Shown one piece after another: positions 1 to 6,606 of a stretch of DNA of 9,884 nt. Under the pieces are notes generated by a model. The model had not been told where the DNA came from. It made no database searches and saw only the letters and a list, made by a program, of their open reading frames with translations. The stretch's first letter is position 1; each line of letters opens with the position of its first letter. The stretch spans positions 1 to 9,884 of the forward strand of contig DOUV01000423.1 in assembly GCA_003520455.1 (NCBI GenBank), given 5' to 3'. The position numbers and the translations under genes are program-made. This DNA is from Chloroflexota bacterium (GTDB taxonomy: Bacteria > Chloroflexota > Anaerolineae > Ardenticatenales > Ardenticatenaceae).

Positions 1-56
1 CGTCCCCACCCCGCCGTCTCCGCCCCGCCGCGCCGTCCCCACCCTACCGCCCCGTG
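1..56. repeat. C-rich low-complexity tract with imperfect 33-bp repeat
   Basis: The first 56 bases are almost all C with scattered G and T. The 11-mer CGTCCCCACCC occurs at 1-11 and again at 34-44, so the tract looks like about 1.7 copies of a 33-bp unit. On the minus strand it has six or more runs of three to four G, a pattern that can form a G-quadruplex. All three plus frames are open across this tract; one of them ends with TGA at 70-72, so it might also be the proline-rich tail of an upstream gene cut by the window edge. I cannot choose between repeat and coding tail. Confidence 0.45.
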
Positions 57-98
57 CACGCCCGGCTGGTGAGCAGCCCTGGGACCGATGTCCTCTTG

Positions 99-128
99 TT
101 GTCCGTCTGTCACTGCCTCTACTATAAT
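99..128 (+). promoter_or_regulatory. Candidate sigma70-type promoter for the small protein / receiver-ParA operon
   Basis: A perfect TATAAT lies at 123-128, and TTGTCC (4 of 6 matches to TTGACA) at 99-104, with an 18-bp spacer. Transcription would start near 135 and give a leader of about 30 nt before the GTG at 165. This supports the shorter start chosen for the downstream gene, since starts at 54 or 69 would lie upstream of the promoter. It is a sequence match only, and the -35 is weak. Confidence 0.45.
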
Positions 129-164
129 GCGGCGGCAGGCAACCTGGAAGCGAGGTCTGACACT

Positions 165-593
165 GTGACCGTAGCTCCTCGTCGGCGGTCCATCTGGCGA
201 GCGTTCCTCAACCGCGTACGCGGCTCGCCAGAATTAGTGTGGATTCTACTGCCGCCCTATGAGATCCCTGGCATTGTTGTGGTCAACAGTGCCCTCGTCG
301 AAAATCGCGGGCGCAACACCGCCTACAATATCAAGGTCGAACTCTCATATGGCCCTGACAGTGAGCGCGTGATCCATCATATGGAGGTCGTCAGCGATGA
401 GCCCTACATCGTGCGGGGCGGCGGGGATCTGCACTCGTTTGTCATATTGCGGCTGCGCGAGATGCACCCGGGGAGCCGGATTGTCATCTACGTCGCCAGT
501 CATGATCGAATCACACCCGATGTCGCTGTAACCTCCTATCAAAAGAACCCCTGGAATCGAGTGCGCGTCAGTGGCGATCGAGCCGAATCATGA
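165..593 (+). CDS. Small protein of unknown function, beta-rich, upstream of receiver-ParA gene
   Basis: I do not recognise this 142-residue protein. The reading frame is open to the left edge of the window. I chose GTG 165 because GAGGT at 152-156 gives an 8-nt spacing and a TATAAT box lies just upstream; GTG 54 is an alternative giving 179 residues without a visible ribosome site. The N-terminus is basic with a short amphipathic stretch (RRRSIWRAFLNRVRG, residues 6-20). From residue about 35 onward it alternates short hydrophobic strands and turns (around 37-48, 53-61, 91-97, 104-111), including an N-x-G-x-N-T-A-Y-N motif at 47-55. That pattern recalls Ig-like/CARDB-type beta sandwiches, but the match is by eye only. 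There is no membrane segment or signal peptide in the 142-residue form. The stop is 15 nt before the receiver-ParA start, so the two are probably co-transcribed and may work together. Confidence 0.65.
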   Translation: MTVAPRRRSIWRAFLNRVRGSPELVWILLPPYEIPGIVVVNSALVENRGRNTAYNIKVELSYGPDSERVIHHMEVVSDEPYIVRGGGDLHSFVILRLREMHPGSRIVIYVASHDRITPDVAVTSYQKNPWNRVRVSGDRAES

Positions 594-595
594 AC

Positions 596-600
596 AGGAG
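596..600 (+). promoter_or_regulatory. Ribosome binding site fixing a TTG start
   Basis: AGGAG lies 8 nt before the TTG at 609 and starts 3 nt after the stop codon of the upstream small gene. The nearby ATG at 616 is out of frame, so this site supports TTG 609 as the real start. Confidence 0.7.
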
Positions 601-608
601 ACGACGCT

Positions 609-1814
609 TTGAATCATGAGCCGCTTGCGCGCATTCTGATTGTCGATGATGACCGCGCCCTCTCCGAACTGTTAGGCCGGATTCTTGTCAGCGCTGGCTA
701 TGAGGTGGCCCTTGCCGGTACAGGTGAGGATGGCTACAGGAAGGCGATGCGCGAGCCGCCTGATCTCATCATCGCCGATGTCATGCTGCCTGGGATGGAC
801 GGCTACGGCCTCTGCCGGCAACTCCGCCAACATGCGGCCACCCGACTGATACCCGTGTTGATGCTGACGGCCAGGGGCAACATCGCCGACAAGATCGCGG
901 GGTTTGAGGCTGGGGCGGATGACTATTTGACCAAGCCCTTTCAACCCCAAGAATTGATCTACCGCATCAAAAGTCTCCTGACCCGGGTCCATGGGCCCTC
1001 TGAGCCCCCCCCCATGGTGCCCACGCGCGGGCTCATCATCGTCTTCTTTGGCACCAAAGGGGGAGTGGGCAAGACAACGATCGCCGTGAACCTGGCCATC
1101 GCCCTCCACCAGCGCTCTGGCAAACGGGTCGCGCTGTGCGATGCGGACTTCTCCTTCGGTGACGTTGGCGTGCACCTGAACCTGCCAACGGTGCGCACTG
1201 TGCTCGACCTCGTCGACCACATTGGCGAGCTCGAACCGTTGCTGGCCGATCAGGTGCTGATCCCGCATGCTTCCGGCATCCGGGTACTGCTGAGCCCTTT
1301 CCGCCCGGAGGAGGCCGAGGTCATCACGCCTGAGCACATCCAGCACTTGCTCCAGTTTTTGTCCGAGCTCTACGACTACATCGTCATCGATTGTGCCCCG
1401 AGCTATGAGGACCGGATGTTGGAGGTTCTGGAGCACGCTGACGAGATCATGCTGGTCGTCACACCTGAGGTCGGCGCGCTCAAGAATACGAGCCTCTTTC
1501 TGGACCTGGCCGTGAAATTGAGGCTGTCGCCGGAGCAGATTCACATCATCCTCAACCGTGCCAATTCCAACGTCGGGATTGGCGCGGATGAGATTGAGCA
1601 TACGCTGAGGCACCAGGTCGCCTTTCGGATGATCAGTGCCGGCCGCCCCCTGGTGTTTAGCGTCAATCGCGGGATTCCGCTGATCATCGACCAGCCGGAT
1701 CACCCATTCTCTCAGCAGATCTTTCGCATGGCTGAGTATCTCATCGCGCGCCCGCGCCCACAACCGGGAGAAAGTGAGGACGCTTCCGCTCCTTTGCGGA
1801 TGAAGAGTGCCTAG
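609..1814 (+). CDS. Response-regulator receiver fused to ParA/MinD-type ATPase (CpaE/TadZ-like)
   Basis: The 401-residue protein has two domains. Residues about 7-127 are a CheY-like receiver with the acidic pocket D13-D15, phospho-acceptor D57 (DLIIADVMLPGMDG), T87 and K109. After a short proline-rich linker, residues about 141-385 are a ParA/MinD P-loop ATPase with deviant Walker A KGGVGKTT (K150 signature lysine, K155), a switch-type D178-A-D180 and Walker B YIVIDCAP with D261. This order is typical of CpaE/TadZ proteins, which position Tad pilus or other polar machinery. Caulobacter-type CpaE receivers are often degenerate, whereas this one keeps every catalytic residue and could be phosphorylated. 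No Tad/Flp pilus gene or histidine kinase lies in the window, so the role is open. There is no DNA-binding output domain, so it is unlikely to be a transcription factor. The start is TTG. The gene is probably co-transcribed with the small protein upstream and ended by the terminator at 1998-2027. Confidence 0.9.
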   Translation: MNHEPLARILIVDDDRALSELLGRILVSAGYEVALAGTGEDGYRKAMREPPDLIIADVMLPGMDGYGLCRQLRQHAATRLIPVLMLTARGNIADKIAGFEAGADDYLTKPFQPQELIYRIKSLLTRVHGPSEPPPMVPTRGLIIVFFGTKGGVGKTTIAVNLAIALHQRSGKRVALCDADFSFGDVGVHLNLPTVRTVLDLVDHIGELEPLLADQVLIPHASGIRVLLSPFRPEEAEVITPEHIQHLLQFLSELYDYIVIDCAPSYEDRMLEVLEHADEIMLVVTPEVGALKNTSLFLDLAVKLRLSPEQIHIILNRANSNVGIGADEIEHTLRHQVAFRMISAGRPLVFSVNRGIPLIIDQPDHPFSQQIFRMAEYLIARPRPQPGESEDASAPLRMKSA

Positions 1815-1922
1815 AGCGCCAGTCAAGGCGTGAGATTTCTGAAGTCTGGTGGGGACCGTGCTTGCCCAACGCGCGCTCCGACGACGGTGATCGAGGCGGG
1901 CACCGGCTGTGAACAAGACTTC

Positions 1923-1989
1923 GGAACTCTTCGCTCCCACCCCTGCGGGATGACTTGACCAGCGCTTGAGCGGTGGTGAAGAGAGTTCC
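1923..1989 (+). other. Imperfect long stem, possible structured RNA or 3' UTR element
   Basis: The 305 bases between the two convergent genes (1815-2119) hold no credible gene. Within them GGAACTCTTC (1923-1932) pairs with GAAGAGAGTTCC (1978-1989), giving ten base pairs with a two-base bulge, and CACC (1938-1941) can pair with GGTG (1972-1975) inside it. The strong terminator hairpin begins 8 nt later. The arrangement of a structured domain followed by a terminator resembles a small RNA or a processed 3' UTR. It does not match a riboswitch, T-box, SRP RNA or RNase P core that I can recognise. The pairing was found by eye, and no homologue comparison was possible. Confidence 0.3.
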
Positions 1990-1997
1990 AACCGAAA

Positions 1998-2027
1998 GCG
2001 CCGCCGGAGCATCGGCGGCGCCCTTTT
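1998..2027 (+). terminator. Rho-independent terminator
   Basis: A perfect 9-bp GC stem, GCGCCGCCG (1998-2006) with CGGCGGCGC (2013-2021), encloses a 6-nt loop (GAGCAT) and is followed by CCTTTT. The T run favours termination of plus-strand transcripts from the receiver-ParA operon, 184 nt after its stop. On the minus strand the stem is followed only by a short TTTCGG, so it could weakly stop the convergent nucleotidyltransferase transcript too. Confidence 0.8.
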
Positions 2028-2119
2028 GTGCTGGTGGGGCCGAGGCGCATCTGGCCGGGAACTGGCACGCGCTGGACCACGGCACGGTCGAAGGAGTGGC
2101 CAGATTCGGGTCGATCGAA

Positions 2120-3013
2120 TCAAGAGCTGCCGTTCGGGGCATAGATACGCAGCAGCTCGTTGCGCGTTTCGGTCAGGATAGCGTTTTCCTCTTCGGCGTT
2201 CGCCAGCGAGACCCCAGGAAAGACCAGACAGTTGTGCAGGCGGGAGCTTTCGATCACAGCCCTCTCGCCGATGGTGACGTATAGACCCAACCGGCGCTCG
2301 TCCGCCCTGGCGTCGGGCGCGATCCAACTAAAGGTCATCGGATCGTACCCGGCGTTGGCCGACACAGGATGAGCCGTCTCGTGCCAGTTGACGAGGAGGT
2401 GGCGATTGACCGCCAGCAAATCGGAGGGCTCGATGATGGTGCGCTGCCACCCACGGGCCGGCACGATGGCCGTTTCAATGCCCCTCACGGCGAGCTCCGC
2501 CGTGAGCGCCAGCAACGTGTCAGCCTCAGCAATCTTGGCCGCGATCCGGAAAACCTCCGGTGGAAGGACATACGCGCCGGCTCGGGCCAGACGGGTCGAG
2601 CGATAGCTGGATGGATTCGCCGTATCGACCAGAAATGTCGGGGCGCCGGCCTGACCGCGCATGAAGGGTTGCACCAGGTAGTGGAGTGACGCCGAGAGAT
2701 ACGTATCAGCATGCAGCACGAGGGTCGGCTCGTGCACCCAATCAATAGCGCTCGCGAGCGCTCCCAGCACTGTCAGCGGGGGCCGCTGGGGAATGAGGGT
2801 GATCTCGTGAGGGTGGGGTGCCAGGTAGCGGGCGACTTCCTCGCCCTCGTACTGGAGGACGAGGCCAATCTCACGTATTGGCAGCAGGCGCACGTGCGCG
2901 AGGACGTAATCCAGGAGGACGCCGCCGGGGAGATACAGCAATGGCTTCGGACGAATGTCGGTGAGTGGCCGCATCCGCGTCCCACGTCCGCCTGCCAGAA
3001 TCAGCGCTTGCAA
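2120..3013 (-). CDS. Sugar-1-phosphate nucleotidyltransferase (NTP_transferase family)
   Basis: The 297-residue protein would transfer a nucleotide from NTP to a sugar-1-phosphate, giving an activated sugar. The N-terminus carries the family signature LILAGGRGTRMRPLTD (residues 4-19) followed by R21-P22-K23-P24, which binds the nucleotide and phosphates. H101-A102-D103 fits the metal-binding aspartate of the Rossmann-like core. W189 with E195-P196-S197-D198 fits the usual end of the catalytic domain. The C-terminal part (about 243-285) has an isoleucine/valine repeat pattern like a short left-handed beta-helix or its remnant. The sugar and nucleotide specificity cannot be read from the sequence. 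I chose TTG at 3013 because the family normally begins right at this motif and AGGGAG lies 7 nt upstream; an ATG at 3094 would add 27 residues with no family support. It is divergent from the epimerase gene and converges on the receiver-ParA gene. Confidence 0.85.
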   Translation of the reverse strand: MQALILAGGRGTRMRPLTDIRPKPLLYLPGGVLLDYVLAHVRLLPIREIGLVLQYEGEEVARYLAPHPHEITLIPQRPPLTVLGALASAIDWVHEPTLVLHADTYLSASLHYLVQPFMRGQAGAPTFLVDTANPSSYRSTRLARAGAYVLPPEVFRIAAKIAEADTLLALTAELAVRGIETAIVPARGWQRTIIEPSDLLAVNRHLLVNWHETAHPVSANAGYDPMTFSWIAPDARADERRLGLYVTIGERAVIESSRLHNCLVFPGVSLANAEEENAILTETRNELLRIYAPNGSS

Positions 3014-3020
3014 GGTTGAT

Positions 3021-3026
3021 CTCCCT
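3021..3026 (-). promoter_or_regulatory. Ribosome binding site deciding the TTG start of the nucleotidyltransferase
   Basis: Read on the minus strand, AGGGAG lies 7 nt before the TTG at 3013. It supports starting directly at the nucleotide-binding motif rather than at the ATG at 3094. Confidence 0.6.
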
Positions 3027-3185
3027 TCCGGGTGCAAATACTCAACGATGAGCCTGGCGCACCGCACCAGTATCTGGTTGAAGTTCAAAAGCATGCTGCT
3101 CCGCCGTTATCTTACCACACTGGGCAAGATTCGCGGCAAGCACGTCGAGAGGTTCTGGGCGGGCGCCCCGACCGCAGCCAGCCGA

Positions 3186-3214
3186 TTGGCAGAGACTGAG
3201 CGCTGTGTTACCAT
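3186..3214 (+). promoter_or_regulatory. Candidate promoter for the epimerase gene
   Basis: TTGGCA (5 of 6 to consensus) at 3186-3191 and TACCAT (4 of 6) at 3209-3214 are separated by 17 bp. The predicted start near 3221 gives a short leader that begins at the ribosome site AGGGGAGGT (3222-3230). The divergent gap (3014-3239) should also hold a promoter for the minus-strand nucleotidyltransferase, but I see no clear -35/-10 pair on that strand. Confidence 0.4.
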
Positions 3215-3239
3215 ATCCTCCAGGGGAGGTCAGCCCTGT

Positions 3240-4205
3240 ATGGATGCACTCGTTACTGGCGGCGCCGGGTTTATTGGCTCGCACTTAGCCGAAGCGCTCT
3301 TGGCTCGCGGCGATACAGTCTACATTATAGACGATCTTTCGACTGGGAGCATCCGCAACATTGATCATCTCAAGTCGAATCCGAGGTTTCATTATACCAT
3401 TGACAAGGTCGAAAACGTTCCGGTTGTCGCTGAGTTGGTCGATCGAGCGGACGTCGTCTTTCATCTGGCAGCAGCCGTGGGCGTCCGGTTGGTGGTGGAA
3501 TCGCCCGTGCGTACCATCGAGACCAACCTGCGCGGAACCGAGATCATCCTGGAGCAGGCCAACAAGAAGAAGCGACCGGTCTTCTTCGCTTCGACCTCTG
3601 AGGTCTACGGAAAGCGGGAGCAGCAGCCCTGCTGTGAGGACGACGACTTGATCATTGGCCCGACAACGAAGGGGCGCTGGAGCTATGCCTGCTCGAAAGC
3701 CATGGACGAGTTTCTCGCGCTGGCCTACTGTCGCGAGCGTGGCCTGCCGGTCGTGATCGGGCGCTTCTTCAACACGGTCGGGCCGCGCCAGACCGGCCGC
3801 TACGGCATGGTGCTGCCCACCTTCGTCCGCCAGGCCCTCTCCGCCCGCCCGATCACTGTCTACGGCGATGGCGAGCAAACGCGCTGCTTCGGAGACGTGG
3901 GCGATGTGGTTCGAGCTGTCATCTCGCTGGTGGAGACACCGGCCGCCGCCAGCGAGGTCTTCAACATCGGCAATGATCAGGAAATCACGATCAACAGGCT
4001 GGCCGAGTGTGTCAAGCACGTGGCTGGGAGCGCGTCCCCCATCGTACACATTCCCTACGATCAGGCCTACGCCCAGGGATTCGAGGACATGCGGCGCCGC
4101 GTCCCAGATCTTTCCAAGATCAGACGCGTGATCGGATACGAACCGAAAGTTGAAACTGACGAGATCATCGCGCGGGCTGTCGAATTCCAACGGGTTGGAC
4201 AATGA
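3240..4205 (+). CDS. Extended-SDR NAD-dependent nucleotide-sugar epimerase/dehydratase
   Basis: The 321-residue protein is an extended short-chain dehydrogenase that would act on an NDP-sugar in the cytosol. It shows the NAD(H)-binding TGGAGFIG (residues 6-13), acidic D31-D32 after the second strand (NAD preference), the STS motif (118-120) and the catalytic Y149-x3-K153. NTVGPRQTGRYG (178-189) and YGDGEQTRCFGDVGDVV (208-224) match the substrate-binding half seen in UDP-glucose 4-epimerases and UDP-glucuronate decarboxylases. Which reaction it performs is not settled by these motifs. The start is ATG 3240, with AGGGGAGGT at 3222-3230 (9 nt spacing); the frame stays open upstream to 2955, but that stretch is antisense to the neighbouring gene and adds no domain. 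Next to a divergent nucleotidyltransferase it probably serves glycan precursor synthesis. The PLP enzyme gene follows after 58 nt, so read-through is possible. Confidence 0.9.
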   Translation: MDALVTGGAGFIGSHLAEALLARGDTVYIIDDLSTGSIRNIDHLKSNPRFHYTIDKVENVPVVAELVDRADVVFHLAAAVGVRLVVESPVRTIETNLRGTEIILEQANKKKRPVFFASTSEVYGKREQQPCCEDDDLIIGPTTKGRWSYACSKAMDEFLALAYCRERGLPVVIGRFFNTVGPRQTGRYGMVLPTFVRQALSARPITVYGDGEQTRCFGDVGDVVRAVISLVETPAAASEVFNIGNDQEITINRLAECVKHVAGSASPIVHIPYDQAYAQGFEDMRRRVPDLSKIRRVIGYEPKVETDEIIARAVEFQRVGQ

Positions 4206-4252
4206 GCGCGTTGTCCGCTCAATTGGGAACAACTGACTACGGAACACTGTTC

Positions 4253-4258
4253 AGGAGG
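4253..4258 (+). promoter_or_regulatory. Strong ribosome binding site fixing a GTG start
   Basis: AGGAGG at 4253-4258 is a full anti-16S match, 5 nt before the GTG at 4264. The in-frame GTG at 4258 overlaps the site itself and the ATG at 4285 is too far away, so 4264 is the best start. Confidence 0.75.
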
Positions 4259-4263
4259 TGACT

Positions 4264-5430
4264 GTGAGATCCCGTTGGGGTCCGATGACGACTGCCATTC
4301 ACACTGGTGAGGCGCCACGTGACCAGGCCGTCGCGCCTTCGATTGTGATGGCATCCACCTTTGCCTACGAGAGCGCCGAGGAGGCCGCGCGCGCCTTCGA
4401 GACCGAGGACCGCCCAATCTACACCCGGTGGGGCAATCCCACCCTCGCTTTGTTGGAAGCGAAAGCAGCAGCATTGGAAGGCGGCGAGGCCGGTCTGGCC
4501 TGCTCGTCCGGTATGGCGGCGGTCAGCACTGCCCTGCTGACCCTGCTGCGGGGCGGCGACCACCTTGTCGCGACGACGGGTCTCTACTCCGCGAGCTTTC
4601 ACCTGGTGACACACGACTTGCCCGGTTTGGGTGTCGAGAGCACCCTGGCCGAGGCAACCGATCCGGCGGCGTTCGAAGCCGCTATCCGGCCCAACACCCG
4701 GGCGATCTACCTCGAGTCGCCGGGCAACCCCACCCTGGCACTCAATGACCTGGCGGCCATCGCCCAGATCGCGCGCGCTCGCGGCATTACGACCGTGGTT
4801 GACAATACCTTCGCCACCCCGATCAACCAGCAGCCGCTGAGCGTTGGGATCGACGTGGTCGTCCACAGCGCGACCAAGTTCTTCGCGGGCCACGGCGACG
4901 CCCTTGGCGGTCTCGTCATCGGTGCGGCGGACGTCATCGACCGGGCCCGCAAAGGTCCGCTGCGCAACTTTGGCGGGGTGATGAGTCCCTTCAACGCCTG
5001 GTTGATCGCGCGGGCGACCCAGACTCTGCCACTCCGCATGGCTCGCCACAACGAGAATGCGCTGGCCCTGGCGCGCTGGCTCGTAACCCATCCCGCCGTG
5101 GCTGAGGTCCGCTACCCCTACCACCCCAGCCACCCTCAATACAAGCTGGCTCGCCGCCAGATGCGGGGTGGGGGTGGTGTGCTCGTCTTCATTCTGGCCG
5201 GGGGCCTCGAGGCGGGCCGCCGGCTGCTGAACAATGTCCGGCTGATCACGCGCACCGTCAGTCTCGGCGACACTCGCACGCTCATCACCCATCCCGCCAG
5301 CACCACGCACTCCAGCGTCCCGCGCGAGGCTCGGCTGGCCGCAGGCCTGCCTGATGGGCTGGTGCGCCTGGCCGTTGGCCTCGAAGATGTCGAAGATCTC
5401 ATCGCTGACCTCGACCAGGCCTTGCAATGA
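4264..5430 (+). CDS. Cys/Met metabolism PLP-dependent enzyme (trans-sulfuration family)
   Basis: The 388-residue protein belongs to the fold-type I family of cystathionine gamma-synthase, cystathionine gamma-lyase, O-acetylhomoserine sulfhydrylase and methionine gamma-lyase. The PLP-binding lysine is K205 in SATKFFAGHGD; Y53 and R55 in YTRWGNPT contact the cofactor phosphate of the neighbouring subunit; Y108 stacks on PLP; D180 in VDNTFATP holds the pyridine nitrogen; R368 fits the substrate-carboxylate arginine. Against the Pseudomonas methionine gamma-lyase numbering I remember (offset about 6), the catalytic cysteine (C116) is alanine here (A110), and the K-D pair at 240-241 is R234-N235, which speaks against a classic methionine gamma-lyase. 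The exact reaction cannot be read from sequence. It is followed after 39 nt by the M20 gene and probably shares its transcript. The length is normal for the family. Confidence 0.9.
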   Translation: MRSRWGPMTTAIHTGEAPRDQAVAPSIVMASTFAYESAEEAARAFETEDRPIYTRWGNPTLALLEAKAAALEGGEAGLACSSGMAAVSTALLTLLRGGDHLVATTGLYSASFHLVTHDLPGLGVESTLAEATDPAAFEAAIRPNTRAIYLESPGNPTLALNDLAAIAQIARARGITTVVDNTFATPINQQPLSVGIDVVVHSATKFFAGHGDALGGLVIGAADVIDRARKGPLRNFGGVMSPFNAWLIARATQTLPLRMARHNENALALARWLVTHPAVAEVRYPYHPSHPQYKLARRQMRGGGGVLVFILAGGLEAGRRLLNNVRLITRTVSLGDTRTLITHPASTTHSSVPREARLAAGLPDGLVRLAVGLEDVEDLIADLDQALQ

Positions 5431-5469
5431 CACTGTCCGCTGGCGGTCCTTGATGGAAACCGGTGCAAG

Positions 5470-6606
5470 ATGAATTCGTTGGCTGCTCTGCTCCGCGACC
5501 TGGTGGCGATCAACTCGGTCAACCCGACCCTGGCCGGCGGACCCGGTGAGACCGAGTTGGCCCGTTGGTGCACCGACTGGCTGCGCGCGGCGGGTCTCGA
5601 TCCGGTGCTGCAGGAGGCTGCGCCCAACCGCCCCAACGTGGTGGTGCTCGTCGCCGGCCAGGGGCAGGCGCCGCCGCTGCTGCTCAACGCCCACCTCGAT
5701 ACGGTCGGTGGGGAGGGAATGCCGGCCCCCCTGGCGTTGCGGCAGGAGGGCGACCGCCTCTACGGCCGCGGCGGGTACGACATGAAAGGGAGCATCGCGG
5801 TCCTGCTCGAACTCGCCCGCTCTTTCGCCACGACCCCCCCGCCGGGCGATCTCTGGATCACCCTCGTGGCCGACGAAGAGGATCTCAGCGTGGGAACCGA
5901 GGCGCTGCTGCGCGACTGGCTACCCACGCTCGACCGGCCACCGGCCGCAGCTCTCGTCCTCGAACCGACCGAGGAAAACATCGGCGTTGCTCACAAGGGC
6001 TTTGCCTGGTTCGAGATCGAGATGCAGGGCCGCGCTGCCCACGGCAGTCGCCCCGACGAGGGGATCGACGCGATCATGCCCCTGGGCGCCGCGCTCACCG
6101 AGTTGCTGGCAGTAGAAACGGCGCTGGCAAGCCAGGTCCCTGTTCCCCTCCTCGGCACCCCGAGCCTGCATGCGAGCACCATCGCCGGCGGGACGGCCTG
6201 GAGTGTCTATCCGGCGATGGCCACCTTGCGTTGGGAGCGGCGCACACTCCCCGGTGAGGATGACCTGACACTGGCGAGCGAGTTGCACCGGGTGGTGGCT
6301 GCGGCGCAGCGGTCCACCCAGGCCGAGGTCCGTGGTCGCCACGTTTTCAGCCGGGCGCCCCTGGGAACCCCGTCTGACGCGGCGGTGGTTCGAGCCTTGC
6401 ACACCGCCGCGCCCGGCGCCAGGCTGGTCGGACTCCCATTCTGGACCGATGGCGCCCTCTTCAGCGCGGCCGCCATCCCAACCGTGCTCTACGGTCCGAT
6501 TGGCCACGGCGCTCACGCGGTGGACGAATGGGTCAGTGCCGCCAGCCTCGAATGCGTGGCAGCGACGCTGCGGGCGCTGGTCGCGGCGGGAGCGTGGGCA
6601 GCATGA
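5470..6606 (+). CDS. M20-family zinc metallopeptidase/deacylase (ArgE/DapE/CPG2 type)
   Basis: The 378-residue protein is a two-metal hydrolase of amide bonds in amino-acid derivatives or dipeptides. Visible metal ligands and catalytic residues are H75 and D77 (NAHLDTV), bridging D104 (RGGYDMKG), base E136 and ligand E137 (ADEED), E165 (VLEPTE) and H349 (GHGAHAVDEWV). The dimerisation/lid insert runs from about 175 to 285, with H191 in RAAHGSRPDEG and R257-R258 in the usual lid motif. All ligands are intact, so it should be active. The substrate could be an N-acyl amino acid, a succinylated intermediate or a peptide; nothing here decides. There is no signal peptide, so it is probably cytosolic. 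The ATG at 5470 lacks a strong ribosome site, which fits translation coupled to the PLP gene 39 nt upstream. Its stop overlaps the Nudix start (ATGA). Confidence 0.9.
   Translation: MNSLAALLRDLVAINSVNPTLAGGPGETELARWCTDWLRAAGLDPVLQEAAPNRPNVVVLVAGQGQAPPLLLNAHLDTVGGEGMPAPLALRQEGDRLYGRGGYDMKGSIAVLLELARSFATTPPPGDLWITLVADEEDLSVGTEALLRDWLPTLDRPPAAALVLEPTEENIGVAHKGFAWFEIEMQGRAAHGSRPDEGIDAIMPLGAALTELLAVETALASQVPVPLLGTPSLHASTIAGGTAWSVYPAMATLRWERRTLPGEDDLTLASELHRVVAAAQRSTQAEVRGRHVFSRAPLGTPSDAAVVRALHTAAPGARLVGLPFWTDGALFSAAAIPTVLYGPIGHGAHAVDEWVSAASLECVAATLRALVAAGAWAA

Noticed and set aside
1815..2027. T-box or other riboswitch controlling a downstream gene
   Set aside because: I find no T-box core or known riboswitch motif, and no plus-strand gene follows the terminator; the next gene is convergent.
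672..2327. Minus-strand open frame of 551 codons across the receiver-ParA gene
   Set aside because: It is antisense to a gene with clear domain motifs, has no recognisable motif of its own, and runs through the terminator. GC-rich codon bias keeps antisense frames open.
3014..3094. 27-residue N-terminal extension of the nucleotidyltransferase from ATG 3094
   Set aside because: The family starts at the AGGRGTR motif, and AGGGAG is correctly placed before TTG 3013.
2955..3239. N-terminal extension of the epimerase frame
   Set aside because: It lies antisense to the nucleotidyltransferase start and beyond the Rossmann motif; a good ribosome site precedes ATG 3240.
4210..4233. Small bulged hairpin between the epimerase and PLP genes
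   Set aside because: The stem is only seven pairs with a bulge and there is no T run, so it is not supported as a terminator or attenuator.
4237..5694. Minus-strand open frame of 485 codons across the PLP enzyme gene
   Set aside because: It is a shadow of a well-supported gene; the translation is low-complexity and matches no family.
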